A DNA stretch of 12,425 bases from contig JAFUUT010000309.1 of the NCBI GenBank assembly GCA_017477685.1, forward strand, positions 1 through 12,425, read 5' to 3'. Positions 5,286 through 12,171 of the stretch are shown here, in pieces. The notes below the pieces were generated by a model that saw nothing but the letters and a program-made list of their open reading frames with translations, did no database searches and was not told where the DNA came from. The translations under genes were made by a program, and so were the position numbers. Numbering within the stretch: the first letter of the stretch is position 1; every line of letters begins with the position of its first letter. The DNA is from a bacterium. GTDB lineage: Bacteria > Cyanobacteriota > Vampirovibrionia > Gastranaerophilales > Gastranaerophilaceae.

Positions 5286-5609
5286 ATGAGCGAAGTTATA
5301 GAAGTTAACAGTCAAATATTTGATCAAGAAGTTTTGAATTCTTCGGTCCCTGTTATTGTTGATTTTTGGGCTACTTGGTGCGGTCCTTGCAGAAAGCTTA
5401 GTCCTGTCATTGATGAAATTGCTCAAGGCTATGCAGATAAAGTAAAATTTACGAAATTAAATATCGAGCAAAATAAAGATATTGCAACCAAATACTCAAT
5501 AAGCGGTATTCCTTGTTTATTGGTTTTTAAAAACGGGGAGCCTGTCGAACGTATGACAGGATTGATGCCAAAATCCACCATAATTTCAAATATCGATAAG
5601 CATCTATAA
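5286..5609 (+). CDS. trxA: Thioredoxin
   Basis: This is a 107-residue single-domain thioredoxin, the usual bacterial length. It contains the buried acid D26 (VDFWA), the redox site W31-C32-G33-P34-C35, the KLNIEQN segment typical of TrxA and the cis-proline P76 in SISGIPCLLVF. No signal peptide is present, so it acts in the cytoplasm, reducing protein disulfides with electrons from thioredoxin reductase (not in this window). The residue after the cis-proline is Cys (C77) where Thr is usual, so this thioredoxin has a third cysteine close to the active site. The ATG has AAGGAGAA 5 bases upstream. The next gene starts 102 bases downstream with no clear terminator between, so partial co-transcription is possible. 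Confidence 0.97.
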   Translation: MSEVIEVNSQIFDQEVLNSSVPVIVDFWATWCGPCRKLSPVIDEIAQGYADKVKFTKLNIEQNKDIATKYSISGIPCLLVFKNGEPVERMTGLMPKSTIISNIDKHL

Positions 5610-5711
5610 TTGTTACAATATGTAAATATTATCTTTGTTATAACCTAAAGTTTTATATAAATAATGCCGATTAATCCTTTGTATGCATATAAGGAAGCAA
5701 AGGAATAATTG

Positions 5712-8621
5712 GTGAAAGTTACTTCTAAAACAAATTTTGGATATATAGATGACGCATCTGTTGTAAAAAGTATTGATGCTGATGCTTTGGTAGAATTTGG
5801 CAAAAAACATTGCAGTGCTCTAAAGTACAAGCGAAGCAGTGATTGTATTGCATATGTTCAGCAAAATTACGCAGAGGTAATATTATTTGCCCAGCAGTTG
5901 AAGGGACAGCATGATGGCAAGCATACAGGTCAAAGCTATTCTGATTTATTTTATCTTGAATATGCGCTTGTATATTCAAATACGCAAGAGCTGGGCAGGT
6001 TGAATTCCTTATCAAAACCACCTCTAGGGATAAATGCTTTGGATGATCCGGAATGGTCCCAGTATTCCCCTGAAGAGATAGTTCAAATGTCGGATGACGG
6101 ATTTGTTGTACCGGAAGAAGTTATATCTTGGGCAAGATCGATGCGTGAAGCAGATGTAACTTCTTATATCGTATTGAGTGATGAGGGCGGTGTTGACGGT
6201 ACCGCAGATTCAGGTGTAGATACGGATATAAATGCTTTGCGCAAACAAGCTACGGATTATATTTTAAAAGTAAATCGCGCTCAGGAAGATATTAGTGAGA
6301 ATTCAAAAATAATTGAAAGAAAACAAAAAGAAATAAAACGTATAGAAAAACAAAATAGAATGTTTAAAAAATATTCTATTGAAAAAATAAAAAAAGATGC
6401 AGATGAGTTAAAAAAATTAGAAGAAAAAGCTGATAGCGGTCAAAAACTGGATATTTTTGAAAAGGCAAAATTAAAGAAATTACGTAAACAATTAGGCGAA
6501 GACAGTTCCAGAATAAAAAATTTGCAAGCAACTCAGGATAAAATGGATGACTTTTTGGCTTCTATTGATGCATTGCAGGATGAAGCAAATGCAGATATCA
6601 AACTTGCAGATGATACTGTTGCAGCCGCAGAAGAATTAGCGAAGTTAAAAAATGATTATGATTCAGACCTTTTAACTTCTGCAAATCCTGAGGTGTTATA
6701 TAACCAGAATAGCGGTATTTCTGATTTAGTTGCGGGTGCTTTAACCGCCAAAATCCCTGATGTTGCGGATAGAGTTGCAACAGAATTACGTGATACTTCT
6801 CAAGAAGTAATAGTATCTATTGATAGTGATAAAAGTCAGGGTTATATTGAGTTTGCAAAAAATTACAGTCAAGGAGCTAATCAGGTTCAGGAAGCTCTCG
6901 GACTCAATGACGATAATTCTTCTGATGCTCCCGAAGGCGAAGAACAAATAGAGGATAAAAATCCGCGTCAAGTAAATAATGAATTTTCGGAATTTATGAC
7001 AAAAGCCTTTTGGGTTGCAGCTCCGTTTAGTGCAAATCCGGTGGTTGCGTACATAATGACAATGGCGACTTTATTATCCATGACTAATACAAGTACGGTC
7101 AGAAAGCAATTAGCTCGCAGTAATGAAGAACTTCAAAAAGGCCTGAAGCAATATGCTAAAGAAAGTAAAAAACTTGAGCAAGAAACAAGCAAAGTTGAAG
7201 CGCAAAAAGCTGAAAATGAATTGAAACTTGCAGAGTATACTTCAAAGTTGGCGGAACTTGAAGACAGGAGCGGTGCAATTGCCCAAGAAGCTGAGGTTTC
7301 CGTTGAACAAGCTGCCGCTGAAGATGGTGAAACTGAAAACACTGAAATTCAGAGTCAATTGGATGATAAAATTGCTGAAAATGATGAAGTATCTTCTGAA
7401 AAAGATGCAATTTCCGCCCAAATAGATGCTCTTAAATTAAACAGTCAAAATGCGACAAAAGGTTTGAGTACTTCAATTGCAAAAACAAATAAAATTCTTT
7501 CGGATAATAAAAATATATCTAAAGCTATAAAATCCGACAGTCAGCAATTAGAAAAACTTGGTAATACAACAAAGATATTATCTGCTCAATCCACCCTCGG
7601 CGGCCACATAACTGCTCCAACAGGAGCTTACAACTTATCTGTAGGTATTCCGCTTTTATCAAAAGCAATGGTTATGATGGCAAGTGTATATCCTCCTACT
7701 GCAATGATGGGTGCTATGTTGGCAGAAGTTGCTTATAATTTAATCGGACTTGGTACAATGCAAGTCCTGTATGGCACAGGAGAAATCGCAGCAGGAGTTG
7801 CCGGTTTTGATGAGGCAGGTAAAGCCAATATTCAGTTGAATGCCGTTCAAGGTCCTGAAAAAGATCATGAACAAAATACAAAAATGAGCAGGGCATTATT
7901 CAAGCAATCAAGTGAAACTTTAAATAGTTTTGCGGCTTCTATGGGTATTGATTTGGGCAGAGAAAACGGACAAAATCCTTTGAATTTACCGTCTGCCAAT
8001 GATAATAATAAAAATGACTCCGATAACGATACAAAACAAAATAATACTATGGCCGATAAAAAGGTTAATTCTGAAAATAAACCTAATTTAGAGCAAAATA
8101 AAAACAAACTTGCCGAAAATGTTGTTCAACCATCCGAAAAGAAAATAAACGAACCTCAAAATGCTTATGCTGATAATGAGGGAGGGAAGTCAAAATCTAC
8201 CGAAGTTCCTAAAGCTAAGGTTTTGAAAAATATTGAAATTTCAGATGAAGATTCGGAAAGTGATTTAAAATTAAAAGAATTAAGAAATAAAAATGAAGAA
8301 AGTAAAGAAGAATTCGAACTTGATGAAAAGACTGATAATGAAATTGAAAAAGAAGTATTAAGAGAGCTTGAAATAGAAGATCAAGAAACCGATTTACAAA
8401 TACAAAAAGAAAAACAAGAAGAAGAACAAAAGGTACAGCAAAACAATGATACCCTAATCGCCGCTGCCGCTTCTACCGGAGTTAATTTGTATTCTGCATT
8501 AGATACAACGGATAAAGCCGAAAAGAAATTAACAAGATTCAACAATGACAGTATTATAGAATCTCGCAAAAAAGCTAAAAAAGTTATGGCAATTTCTGCG
8601 GCGCAGAAAAAAAGAGCTTAA
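5712..8621 (+). CDS. Large coiled-coil protein of unknown function with two hydrophobic blocks
   Basis: I do not recognise this 969-residue protein. The start is GTG 5712, chosen because AAAGGA (5699-5704) is 7 bases upstream; a TTG one codon earlier (5709) is possible. It has no signal peptide. Visible regions: an N-terminal part of about 170 residues with no obvious motif; a long Lys/Glu-rich coiled coil (about 174-320); a hydrophobic block (432-457, AFWVAAPFSANPVVAYIMTM and onward); a second coiled coil (about 460-625, Ala/Glu/Gln-rich); a longer hydrophobic, Met/Gly-rich block (644-699, including MVMMASVYPPTAMMGAMLAE); an Asn/Asp/Lys-rich low-complexity linker (about 735-815); an acidic, charged segment (about 835-920); and a basic C-terminus ending KAMKV-like and QKKRA. 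The layout loosely recalls pore-forming translocators or tape-measure-like proteins, but no partner genes support either. It may be expressed from its own weak promoter (TTGTTA near 5635) or with trxA. Confidence 0.85.
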   Translation: MKVTSKTNFGYIDDASVVKSIDADALVEFGKKHCSALKYKRSSDCIAYVQQNYAEVILFAQQLKGQHDGKHTGQSYSDLFYLEYALVYSNTQELGRLNSLSKPPLGINALDDPEWSQYSPEEIVQMSDDGFVVPEEVISWARSMREADVTSYIVLSDEGGVDGTADSGVDTDINALRKQATDYILKVNRAQEDISENSKIIERKQKEIKRIEKQNRMFKKYSIEKIKKDADELKKLEEKADSGQKLDIFEKAKLKKLRKQLGEDSSRIKNLQATQDKMDDFLASIDALQDEANADIKLADDTVAAAEELAKLKNDYDSDLLTSANPEVLYNQNSGISDLVAGALTAKIPDVADRVATELRDTSQEVIVSIDSDKSQGYIEFAKNYSQGANQVQEALGLNDDNSSDAPEGEEQIEDKNPRQVNNEFSEFMTKAFWVAAPFSANPVVAYIMTMATLLSMTNTSTVRKQLARSNEELQKGLKQYAKESKKLEQETSKVEAQKAENELKLAEYTSKLAELEDRSGAIAQEAEVSVEQAAAEDGETENTEIQSQLDDKIAENDEVSSEKDAISAQIDALKLNSQNATKGLSTSIAKTNKILSDNKNISKAIKSDSQQLEKLGNTTKILSAQSTLGGHITAPTGAYNLSVGIPLLSKAMVMMASVYPPTAMMGAMLAEVAYNLIGLGTMQVLYGTGEIAAGVAGFDEAGKANIQLNAVQGPEKDHEQNTKMSRALFKQSSETLNSFAASMGIDLGRENGQNPLNLPSANDNNKNDSDNDTKQNNTMADKKVNSENKPNLEQNKNKLAENVVQPSEKKINEPQNAYADNEGGKSKSTEVPKAKVLKNIEISDEDSESDLKLKELRNKNEESKEEFELDEKTDNEIEKEVLRELEIEDQETDLQIQKEKQEEEQKVQQNNDTLIAAAASTGVNLYSALDTTDKAEKKLTRFNNDSIIESRKKAKKVMAISAAQKKRA

Positions 8622-8657
8622 AAAAAATCCCTCGAGAGTTCCTCGAGGGATTTTTTT
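8621..8657. terminator. Symmetrical terminator shared by two convergent genes
   Basis: A 16-base-pair perfect stem: seven A (8621-8627) pair with seven T (8651-8657), and TCCCTCGAG (8628-8636) pairs with CTCGAGGGA (8642-8650), around the loop AGTTC. A-runs and T-runs on both sides make it a rho-independent terminator in either direction. The last base of the plus-strand stop codon (8619-8621) and the first base of the minus-strand stop codon region (8657-8659) form the ends of the stem, so the two genes share it with only 35 bases between them. Confidence 0.93.
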
Positions 8658-11284
8658 TATAGTGTAAAATCTTCTTCCGCAGGTAATATTGCAGGAATTG
8701 ATTTTATCCATTTTTTAGCTTCATCGCTGGCTTTTGTCCAGTTAACTGATACTAAACCTCTTTGAACCCAAATAAGTTCTTTAAAGAATTCATATTGAGA
8801 ATTTAGTGCATCTATTTTTGCATTAAAGTACAAGTTTTGAGCATCTGAGATTTGTGTTATAGGAACTTCGCCTCTCAAATATTTAGCTTTAACTGATTGG
8901 TAATTTTCTGCTTGCGCAAACATTGCCTTGTAAGATTTTTCAATCATAAAGTATTTTGCGATGGCACGGTTTACAACTGAACGAACTTGCATTTCTATTT
9001 CAGTGTTAACTTCTTCTAAGTACGCATTTAATTCGTTAAGTTCAGCTTTGCATCTTGCGACTTCTGCAAATTTGTGACCGCCTTCAATTGGTTTCCATTG
9101 TGCACCGATAAAGAATCTGAAAGAATTCTTATTTAATCCTAAATACGGATTATCCAGCCCTCTGTTATATCCTTGAACACCACCTTGAGCTGCTCCCTGA
9201 GCTGCTCCTTGTGCTGCCCCTTGAGCTACCGCTTGAGCATATGCTTCTCCTGTCAAACCTGCTTGGGCAGCTTGTGCTGCCGCAGCATTTGCACCTGCTG
9301 TTGCGCCGGCATTTGCACCTTGAGTTGCCCCTGTTGCGTAACCGTATGCGGCTCCTACAGTTTGTAATTGATGATGACCTATATCTTCGTACGGTAAGAA
9401 TCTGTCATATTGTGAACCGTATTCTAATGACATTTTTGCATTTGGTAAGAAGAATTTTTGAATATAATTGCTCATTTCAGCTTTTTTCATAGCTATTGCA
9501 GCTTTTAATTTTGTTGTTTCAGGAGACAAATATATTGCTTCTTCAACCAGCATATCAGTAAATTTTCCTAATTTTTTAGGATTTCTTACGTGATCAATGA
9601 TATGCAAATCGGAGGTGAAAAATGCAGGATCACTTGCGGTCAGCGGTTCGAATTTAAAATCTCCTTTTTGATCTTTGAATAATAATTTGTTTATAGAGAT
9701 TTTAATATTTTTGTAATCTGCTTGCATGTTAAGAAGTTTTTTCTCTGCTTCAGACACTTCTCCTGCCCAGCGAAGAACTTCTTCATAGCCGCATTTGCCT
9801 GTTTTTTCTCTTACACGTGCAATTGCAAGATTTTCTCTTGTTTCTTGTACGTATTCTTCCTGAACTTTAATCATGTTTTCAAGCATCAAAGTTTCAATGT
9901 ACAAGTTCCCTGTGTGATATTCAGTATTTGCTCTTGTCAAAACTTCTTCCGCTTTATCAAATTTTAATTTTTTATGTTTAACAATAATATTTGTTACCAA
10001 ATCAGGAGAATAAATAACCTGATCCATAGCAACGGTGAATTGTCCTACACGTGTCGGAACATCGGAATAAGAATTGGCATACGCACTATTGTATGTTTGA
10101 TAACCCAAATCTAATCTTAGTGTAGGTAAATATCTCAAATATGCACTTGCAACAGATCTTCTTGCTGCGCTTATTAAGAATTGCTTTCTTTTAATATCAA
10201 GGTTTGATTCATCTAAAGCATCTAATAATGTCCCTAAGTTATACTTGTGGAGTTCTTTGTGTGTAATTGAAACAGAATTATTCAACAATCTTAAAGGAGG
10301 AGTATATCCGACTTCTTCTCCTGTATCGGCATTATAGAAAATTACTTTATCATCATAGAATGGTATTTTTTCATTTTTTACCGCATTGCCGTGTAATACT
10401 CCGTGAATATTGAATGATGTTGCTTCTGCAATTTTCTTATCAACATCCATTGTTGAAGTTCCAAGCATCGCTCCGATATTAACATCTTCTTTACCTACAG
10501 ATGAGAAAGACGGTAATTTTTTATCGTTAATATATTTATACATGTCTTTTCTTTGATCCGCAGTCAAGTTGTATAACGGAGTTACAAACACAGCATCAAC
10601 ATCTTTCGGCATTCTGTCTATAGATGCTTTGTAGTTAGAGTTTACCGGAACGACAACGAAATTAAGATCACATTTTTTCTCTTTTAATTTCTTTGAGATA
10701 CTGTCACTCCAATTTTTGTTTGTGTTGTAATAGTTTTCATTCATCAAGATTGCGGCTTTTTTAATGTCCGGAACATGTGTTTTGAAAGTTACAAAATCGT
10801 TTGCAGTTTGCTGCATAGGGTTAAAGAATTTGTCTCCAAAATCTCTTAATCCGTATTGGTCAATAGTAACAACGTACTTGTTTTTATTTGGTTTGTCCGC
10901 ATAGTACATGCTTGACATGTAGCCAAGTGAGATGACCATTCTTGCTCTTGATGCCAAAGCTTTATCTGATGCTACTTGTGCGCCTTTTTCAGTCCAATCG
11001 CCGGTAAAAATTAAATCTTTTGCAAACACCGGTTTGTAGTCCGGAAGCAATGACATAGTAATTGTTTTTTGAAATACTTGTAACACTTCAGCATTTTTAT
11101 CTGAAGGTCCGTCAAAAACAAATGCAAGTTCAATAGGCTTAGCGTTTTGCATCATCTGTTGGATTTGTGCTTCTTTTAGCTTTGCCTGTGCTTGCATTGG
11201 TGATTCGTTAGCCGCCATGACTGTGCATCCGCTATACATGATAAAAATCATTGCAGATAGCATGGCACTGATAATCTTTTTCAT
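8657..11284 (-). CDS. Fusion of an ABC-type substrate-binding domain with a TolC-like outer-membrane factor
   Basis: The 875-residue protein starts with an export signal (MKKIISAMLSAMIFIMYSGC); C20 could be lipidated (YSGC, an atypical lipobox) or signal peptidase I could cut after VMA. Residues about 50-330 look like a periplasmic ABC substrate-binding domain of the ABC_sub_bind type: ARMVISLGYMSSMYYADK, IKKAAILMNENYY, DVDAVFVTPLYN, LPSFSSVGKEDVNIGAMLGT and the closing SFNIHGVLHG. Residues about 350-860 are a TolC/OMF-type domain with the duplicated pattern of long helices and short barrel strands: YLRYLPTLRLDLGYQ in the first half, FFLPNAKMSLEYGSQYD and FRFFIGAQWKPIEGG in the second. OMFs form trimeric channels for efflux or type I secretion. 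A Gly/Ala/Gln-rich insertion (644-708) sits between the two barrel strands of the second half. No inner-membrane pump or adaptor is nearby. The ATG follows AGGAGA. Strong promoter at 11346-11374. The domain calls are by eye; the OMF part is more certain than the binding-protein part. Confidence 0.88.
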   Translation of the reverse strand: MKKIISAMLSAMIFIMYSGCTVMAANESPMQAQAKLKEAQIQQMMQNAKPIELAFVFDGPSDKNAEVLQVFQKTITMSLLPDYKPVFAKDLIFTGDWTEKGAQVASDKALASRARMVISLGYMSSMYYADKPNKNKYVVTIDQYGLRDFGDKFFNPMQQTANDFVTFKTHVPDIKKAAILMNENYYNTNKNWSDSISKKLKEKKCDLNFVVVPVNSNYKASIDRMPKDVDAVFVTPLYNLTADQRKDMYKYINDKKLPSFSSVGKEDVNIGAMLGTSTMDVDKKIAEATSFNIHGVLHGNAVKNEKIPFYDDKVIFYNADTGEEVGYTPPLRLLNNSVSITHKELHKYNLGTLLDALDESNLDIKRKQFLISAARRSVASAYLRYLPTLRLDLGYQTYNSAYANSYSDVPTRVGQFTVAMDQVIYSPDLVTNIIVKHKKLKFDKAEEVLTRANTEYHTGNLYIETLMLENMIKVQEEYVQETRENLAIARVREKTGKCGYEEVLRWAGEVSEAEKKLLNMQADYKNIKISINKLLFKDQKGDFKFEPLTASDPAFFTSDLHIIDHVRNPKKLGKFTDMLVEEAIYLSPETTKLKAAIAMKKAEMSNYIQKFFLPNAKMSLEYGSQYDRFLPYEDIGHHQLQTVGAAYGYATGATQGANAGATAGANAAAAQAAQAGLTGEAYAQAVAQGAAQGAAQGAAQGGVQGYNRGLDNPYLGLNKNSFRFFIGAQWKPIEGGHKFAEVARCKAELNELNAYLEEVNTEIEMQVRSVVNRAIAKYFMIEKSYKAMFAQAENYQSVKAKYLRGEVPITQISDAQNLYFNAKIDALNSQYEFFKELIWVQRGLVSVNWTKASDEAKKWIKSIPAILPAEEDFTL
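9161..9355 (-). repeat. Gly/Ala/Gln-rich low-complexity insertion coded by short tandem repeats
   Basis: Residues 644-708 of the TolC-like protein are built almost only of Ala, Gly, Gln and Thr, with four-residue units of the form GAAQ repeated in tandem at 689-701 (bases about 9180-9220) and looser ATGATQGANAGATAGANAAA upstream of them. Codons vary between units (GGG, GGA; GCA, GCT), so it is not a fresh slippage product. From the order of barrel strands it would lie in the loop facing outside the cell. Confidence 0.8.
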
Positions 11285-11345
11285 ATCCCTATCTCCTAAT
11301 TTCTAATTCAAATCCTTTAATATATAATTCCTAAAAAACAAAATA

Positions 11346-11374
11346 AATATATCAGGAACATATTTTCTTGTCAA
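11346..11374 (-). promoter_or_regulatory. Near-consensus promoter of the binding-protein/TolC gene
   Basis: On the minus strand TTGACA (11374-11369), exactly 17 bases, then TATATT (11351-11346), with TG one base before the -10. The -35 is perfect and the -10 matches 5 of 6 positions. Transcription would start about 55 bases before the ATG at 11284. The gene is likely to be expressed constitutively and well. Confidence 0.85.
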
Positions 11375-11389
11375 AATATTTACCATAAT

Positions 11390-11433
11390 AAAAAAAACTC
11401 AGGCAATTGGGGTAAATAAAATTGCTTAAGTTT
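11390..11433 (-). terminator. Rho-independent terminator of the 97-residue gene
   Basis: On the minus strand AAACT-TAA-GCAATT pairs with AATTGC-CTG-AGTTT (one wobble, one mismatch) around an 11-base loop, followed by eight T (11397-11390). It lies about 80 bases after the stop codon of the small gene and just upstream of the TolC-gene promoter, so it separates the two minus-strand transcripts. Confidence 0.85.
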
Positions 11434-11439
11434 CTTTAT

Positions 11440-11518
11440 AGGGTAAATGATATTTAATTGTTTAGAGCATGCGCTCAATTTGGGGTTAATGATAAGAGTT
11501 TAAATCTCTCTTCCACTA
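11440..11518 (+). pseudogene. tRNA-like relic (degenerate, tentative)
   Basis: Bases 11494-11510 look like a T-arm: AAGAG, the 7-base loop TTTAAAT (usual TTCAAAT), CTCTC, with 4 of 5 stem pairs. Bases 11453-11469 (TTTAATTGTTTAGAGCA) resemble a D-arm, and AGGGTAA (11440-11446) pairs with 5 of 7 bases of TTCCACT (11511-11517). The span, about 78 bases, fits a tRNA. However, no good anticodon stem forms, C56 is T, and the D-loop GG pair is broken. It overlaps the stop codon of the minus-strand small gene by its last three bases. It is either a decayed tRNA fragment or a coincidence; I would not call it functional. Confidence 0.22.
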
Positions 11519-11809
11519 TGCCATATATGGCACGTGAATATAATTAGATTCGGCTAATTCTGTATTTTTTTTAGGGGTGTTTAGTATATTATAAGCCTTT
11601 ACAATGCTGTACCCGAATGCTTTAAGCGGGTTTGTTTTTACAGCATCTGCATTTCTTGTTATGTACAAATCCTTTTCAAAGTTAATCTGGTTCTTAGAAT
11701 TTTTATCTAATGTCATAAGACCAGCTCTGTCATTTGTATTATTTTTAATATTTCTATTTCCGAATGTAATTTGTCCTGTTGTTAATTTTACCGGATTTAT
11801 TGTAATCAT
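11516..11809 (-). CDS. Small protein of unknown function, 97 residues
   Basis: I do not recognise this protein. The ATG at 11809 is preceded by AAAGGAGG five to six bases away, an almost ideal Shine-Dalgarno; an in-frame ATG 16 codons upstream (11857) would sit at the predicted transcription start without a binding site, so I reject it. The product (MITINPVKLTTGQITFGNRN at the start, HVPYMA at the end) is hydrophilic, Asn/Lys-rich and basic, with no signal peptide, membrane segment or cysteine. Residues 50-78 (ITRNADAVKTNPLKAFGYSI and on) might form helices. The INPVKLTTGQITFGN start resembles short conserved N-termini I associate, from memory and with low confidence, with small proteins of Gastranaerophilales. 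It has its own near-consensus promoter (11862-11890) and strong terminator (11390-11433), so it is a well-expressed single-gene transcript rather than a chance frame. Confidence 0.85.
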   Translation of the reverse strand: MITINPVKLTTGQITFGNRNIKNNTNDRAGLMTLDKNSKNQINFEKDLYITRNADAVKTNPLKAFGYSIVKAYNILNTPKKNTELAESNYIHVPYMA

Positions 11810-11828
11810 TGTTACCTCCTTTGTTATT

Positions 11829-11847
11829 AAGTGTAACTTGAACACTT
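11829..11847 (-). other. Hairpin in the leader of the small gene
   Basis: AAGTGT and ACACTT pair around 7 bases in the 5' untranslated region, just upstream of the Shine-Dalgarno of the 97-residue gene. A related hairpin, TAAGTG/CACTTA, lies upstream of the promoter at 11950-11970, and the two share the 10-mer TTAAGTGTAA (11827-11836, 11949-11958). It could modulate translation or mRNA stability. Confidence 0.45.
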
Positions 11848-11861
11848 CATTTAACATTTTT

Positions 11862-11890
11862 ACTATAAATCATAAAAATAATTTTGTCAA
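11862..11890 (-). promoter_or_regulatory. Near-consensus promoter of the 97-residue gene
   Basis: On the minus strand TTGACA (11890-11885), a 17-base spacer, then TATAGT (11867-11862), with 11 of 12 consensus positions. The transcript would start near 11855 and carry a leader of about 45 bases ending in a strong Shine-Dalgarno. Confidence 0.88.
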
Positions 11891-12112
11891 CCCCTATTAT
11901 AAAGTTTTGTTAAGAACTGAAAATACGCATAGCTACTTGATAAATCGGTTAAGTGTAAAAAATGCACTTATTACTTAAATACAGAGTTTTACAGAGAAGT
12001 GAAATAGAAAAAAATAACTTATTATTAATATATTTACATTAGTTTTTATTTTGAAAAAACGGGCATTCCCTTTATTTATTTCGAGAATTTAATGTTAAAT
12101 CTTTACAATTGC

Positions 12113-12141
12113 TTGAATAATACTTTTTAGCGTGATAATAT
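12113..12141 (+). promoter_or_regulatory. Putative promoter of the acidic-protein gene
   Basis: TTGAAT (12113-12118), a 17-base spacer, then TAATAT (12136-12141) with TG at 12133-12134, an extended -10. Transcription would begin near 12148, inside the inverted-repeat array that overlaps this promoter. Confidence 0.5.
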
Positions 12142-12157
12142 TAATTATCAGATAATT
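12133..12157 (+). promoter_or_regulatory. Fur-box-like array of GATAAT repeats over the -10 and start site
   Basis: Three hexamers alternate in orientation: GATAAT (12134-12139), ATTATC (12144-12149) and GATAAT (12151-12156). The first two form TGATAAT-N4-ATTATCA (12133-12150), and the last two form a perfect 7-1-7 palindrome, AATTATC-A-GATAATT (12143-12157). The Fur family binds arrays of this hexamer, classically TGATAAT-N-ATTATCA. Position over the -10 and transcription start fits a repressor site. AT-richness makes chance possible, and PerR or Zur are alternatives. Confidence 0.45.
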
Positions 12158-12171
12158 AGGAGTGAGGCGAT

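Larger units (their letters stand above)
11810..12171. other. 362-base intergenic region between divergent genes
   Basis: It carries the leader and promoter of the minus-strand small gene (to about 11890), one hairpin (11950-11970), an A/T-rich stretch of about 140 bases (11971-12110) in which I see only a short GGG/CCC hairpin near 12061-12070, and then the promoter and Fur-like array of the plus-strand gene (12113-12157). No further gene is apparent. Confidence 0.6.

Noticed and set aside
5712..8621. Calling the coiled-coil protein a type III translocator or a phage tape-measure protein
   Set aside because: The layout is only loosely similar and no secretion, chaperone or phage structural genes are nearby.
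9173..9492. Cys- or Leu-rich plus-strand frames opposite the TolC-like gene
   Set aside because: They are antisense images of the Gly/Ala/Gln repeat and have no start signals.
11810..11857. Upstream ATG 11857 for the small gene (113 residues)
   Set aside because: It sits at the predicted transcription start with no ribosome binding site; the ATG at 11809 has AAAGGAGG.
11604..11978. 124-codon plus-strand frame opposite the small gene
   Set aside because: It is hydrophobic antisense sequence lying across the minus-strand gene and its promoter, without start signals.
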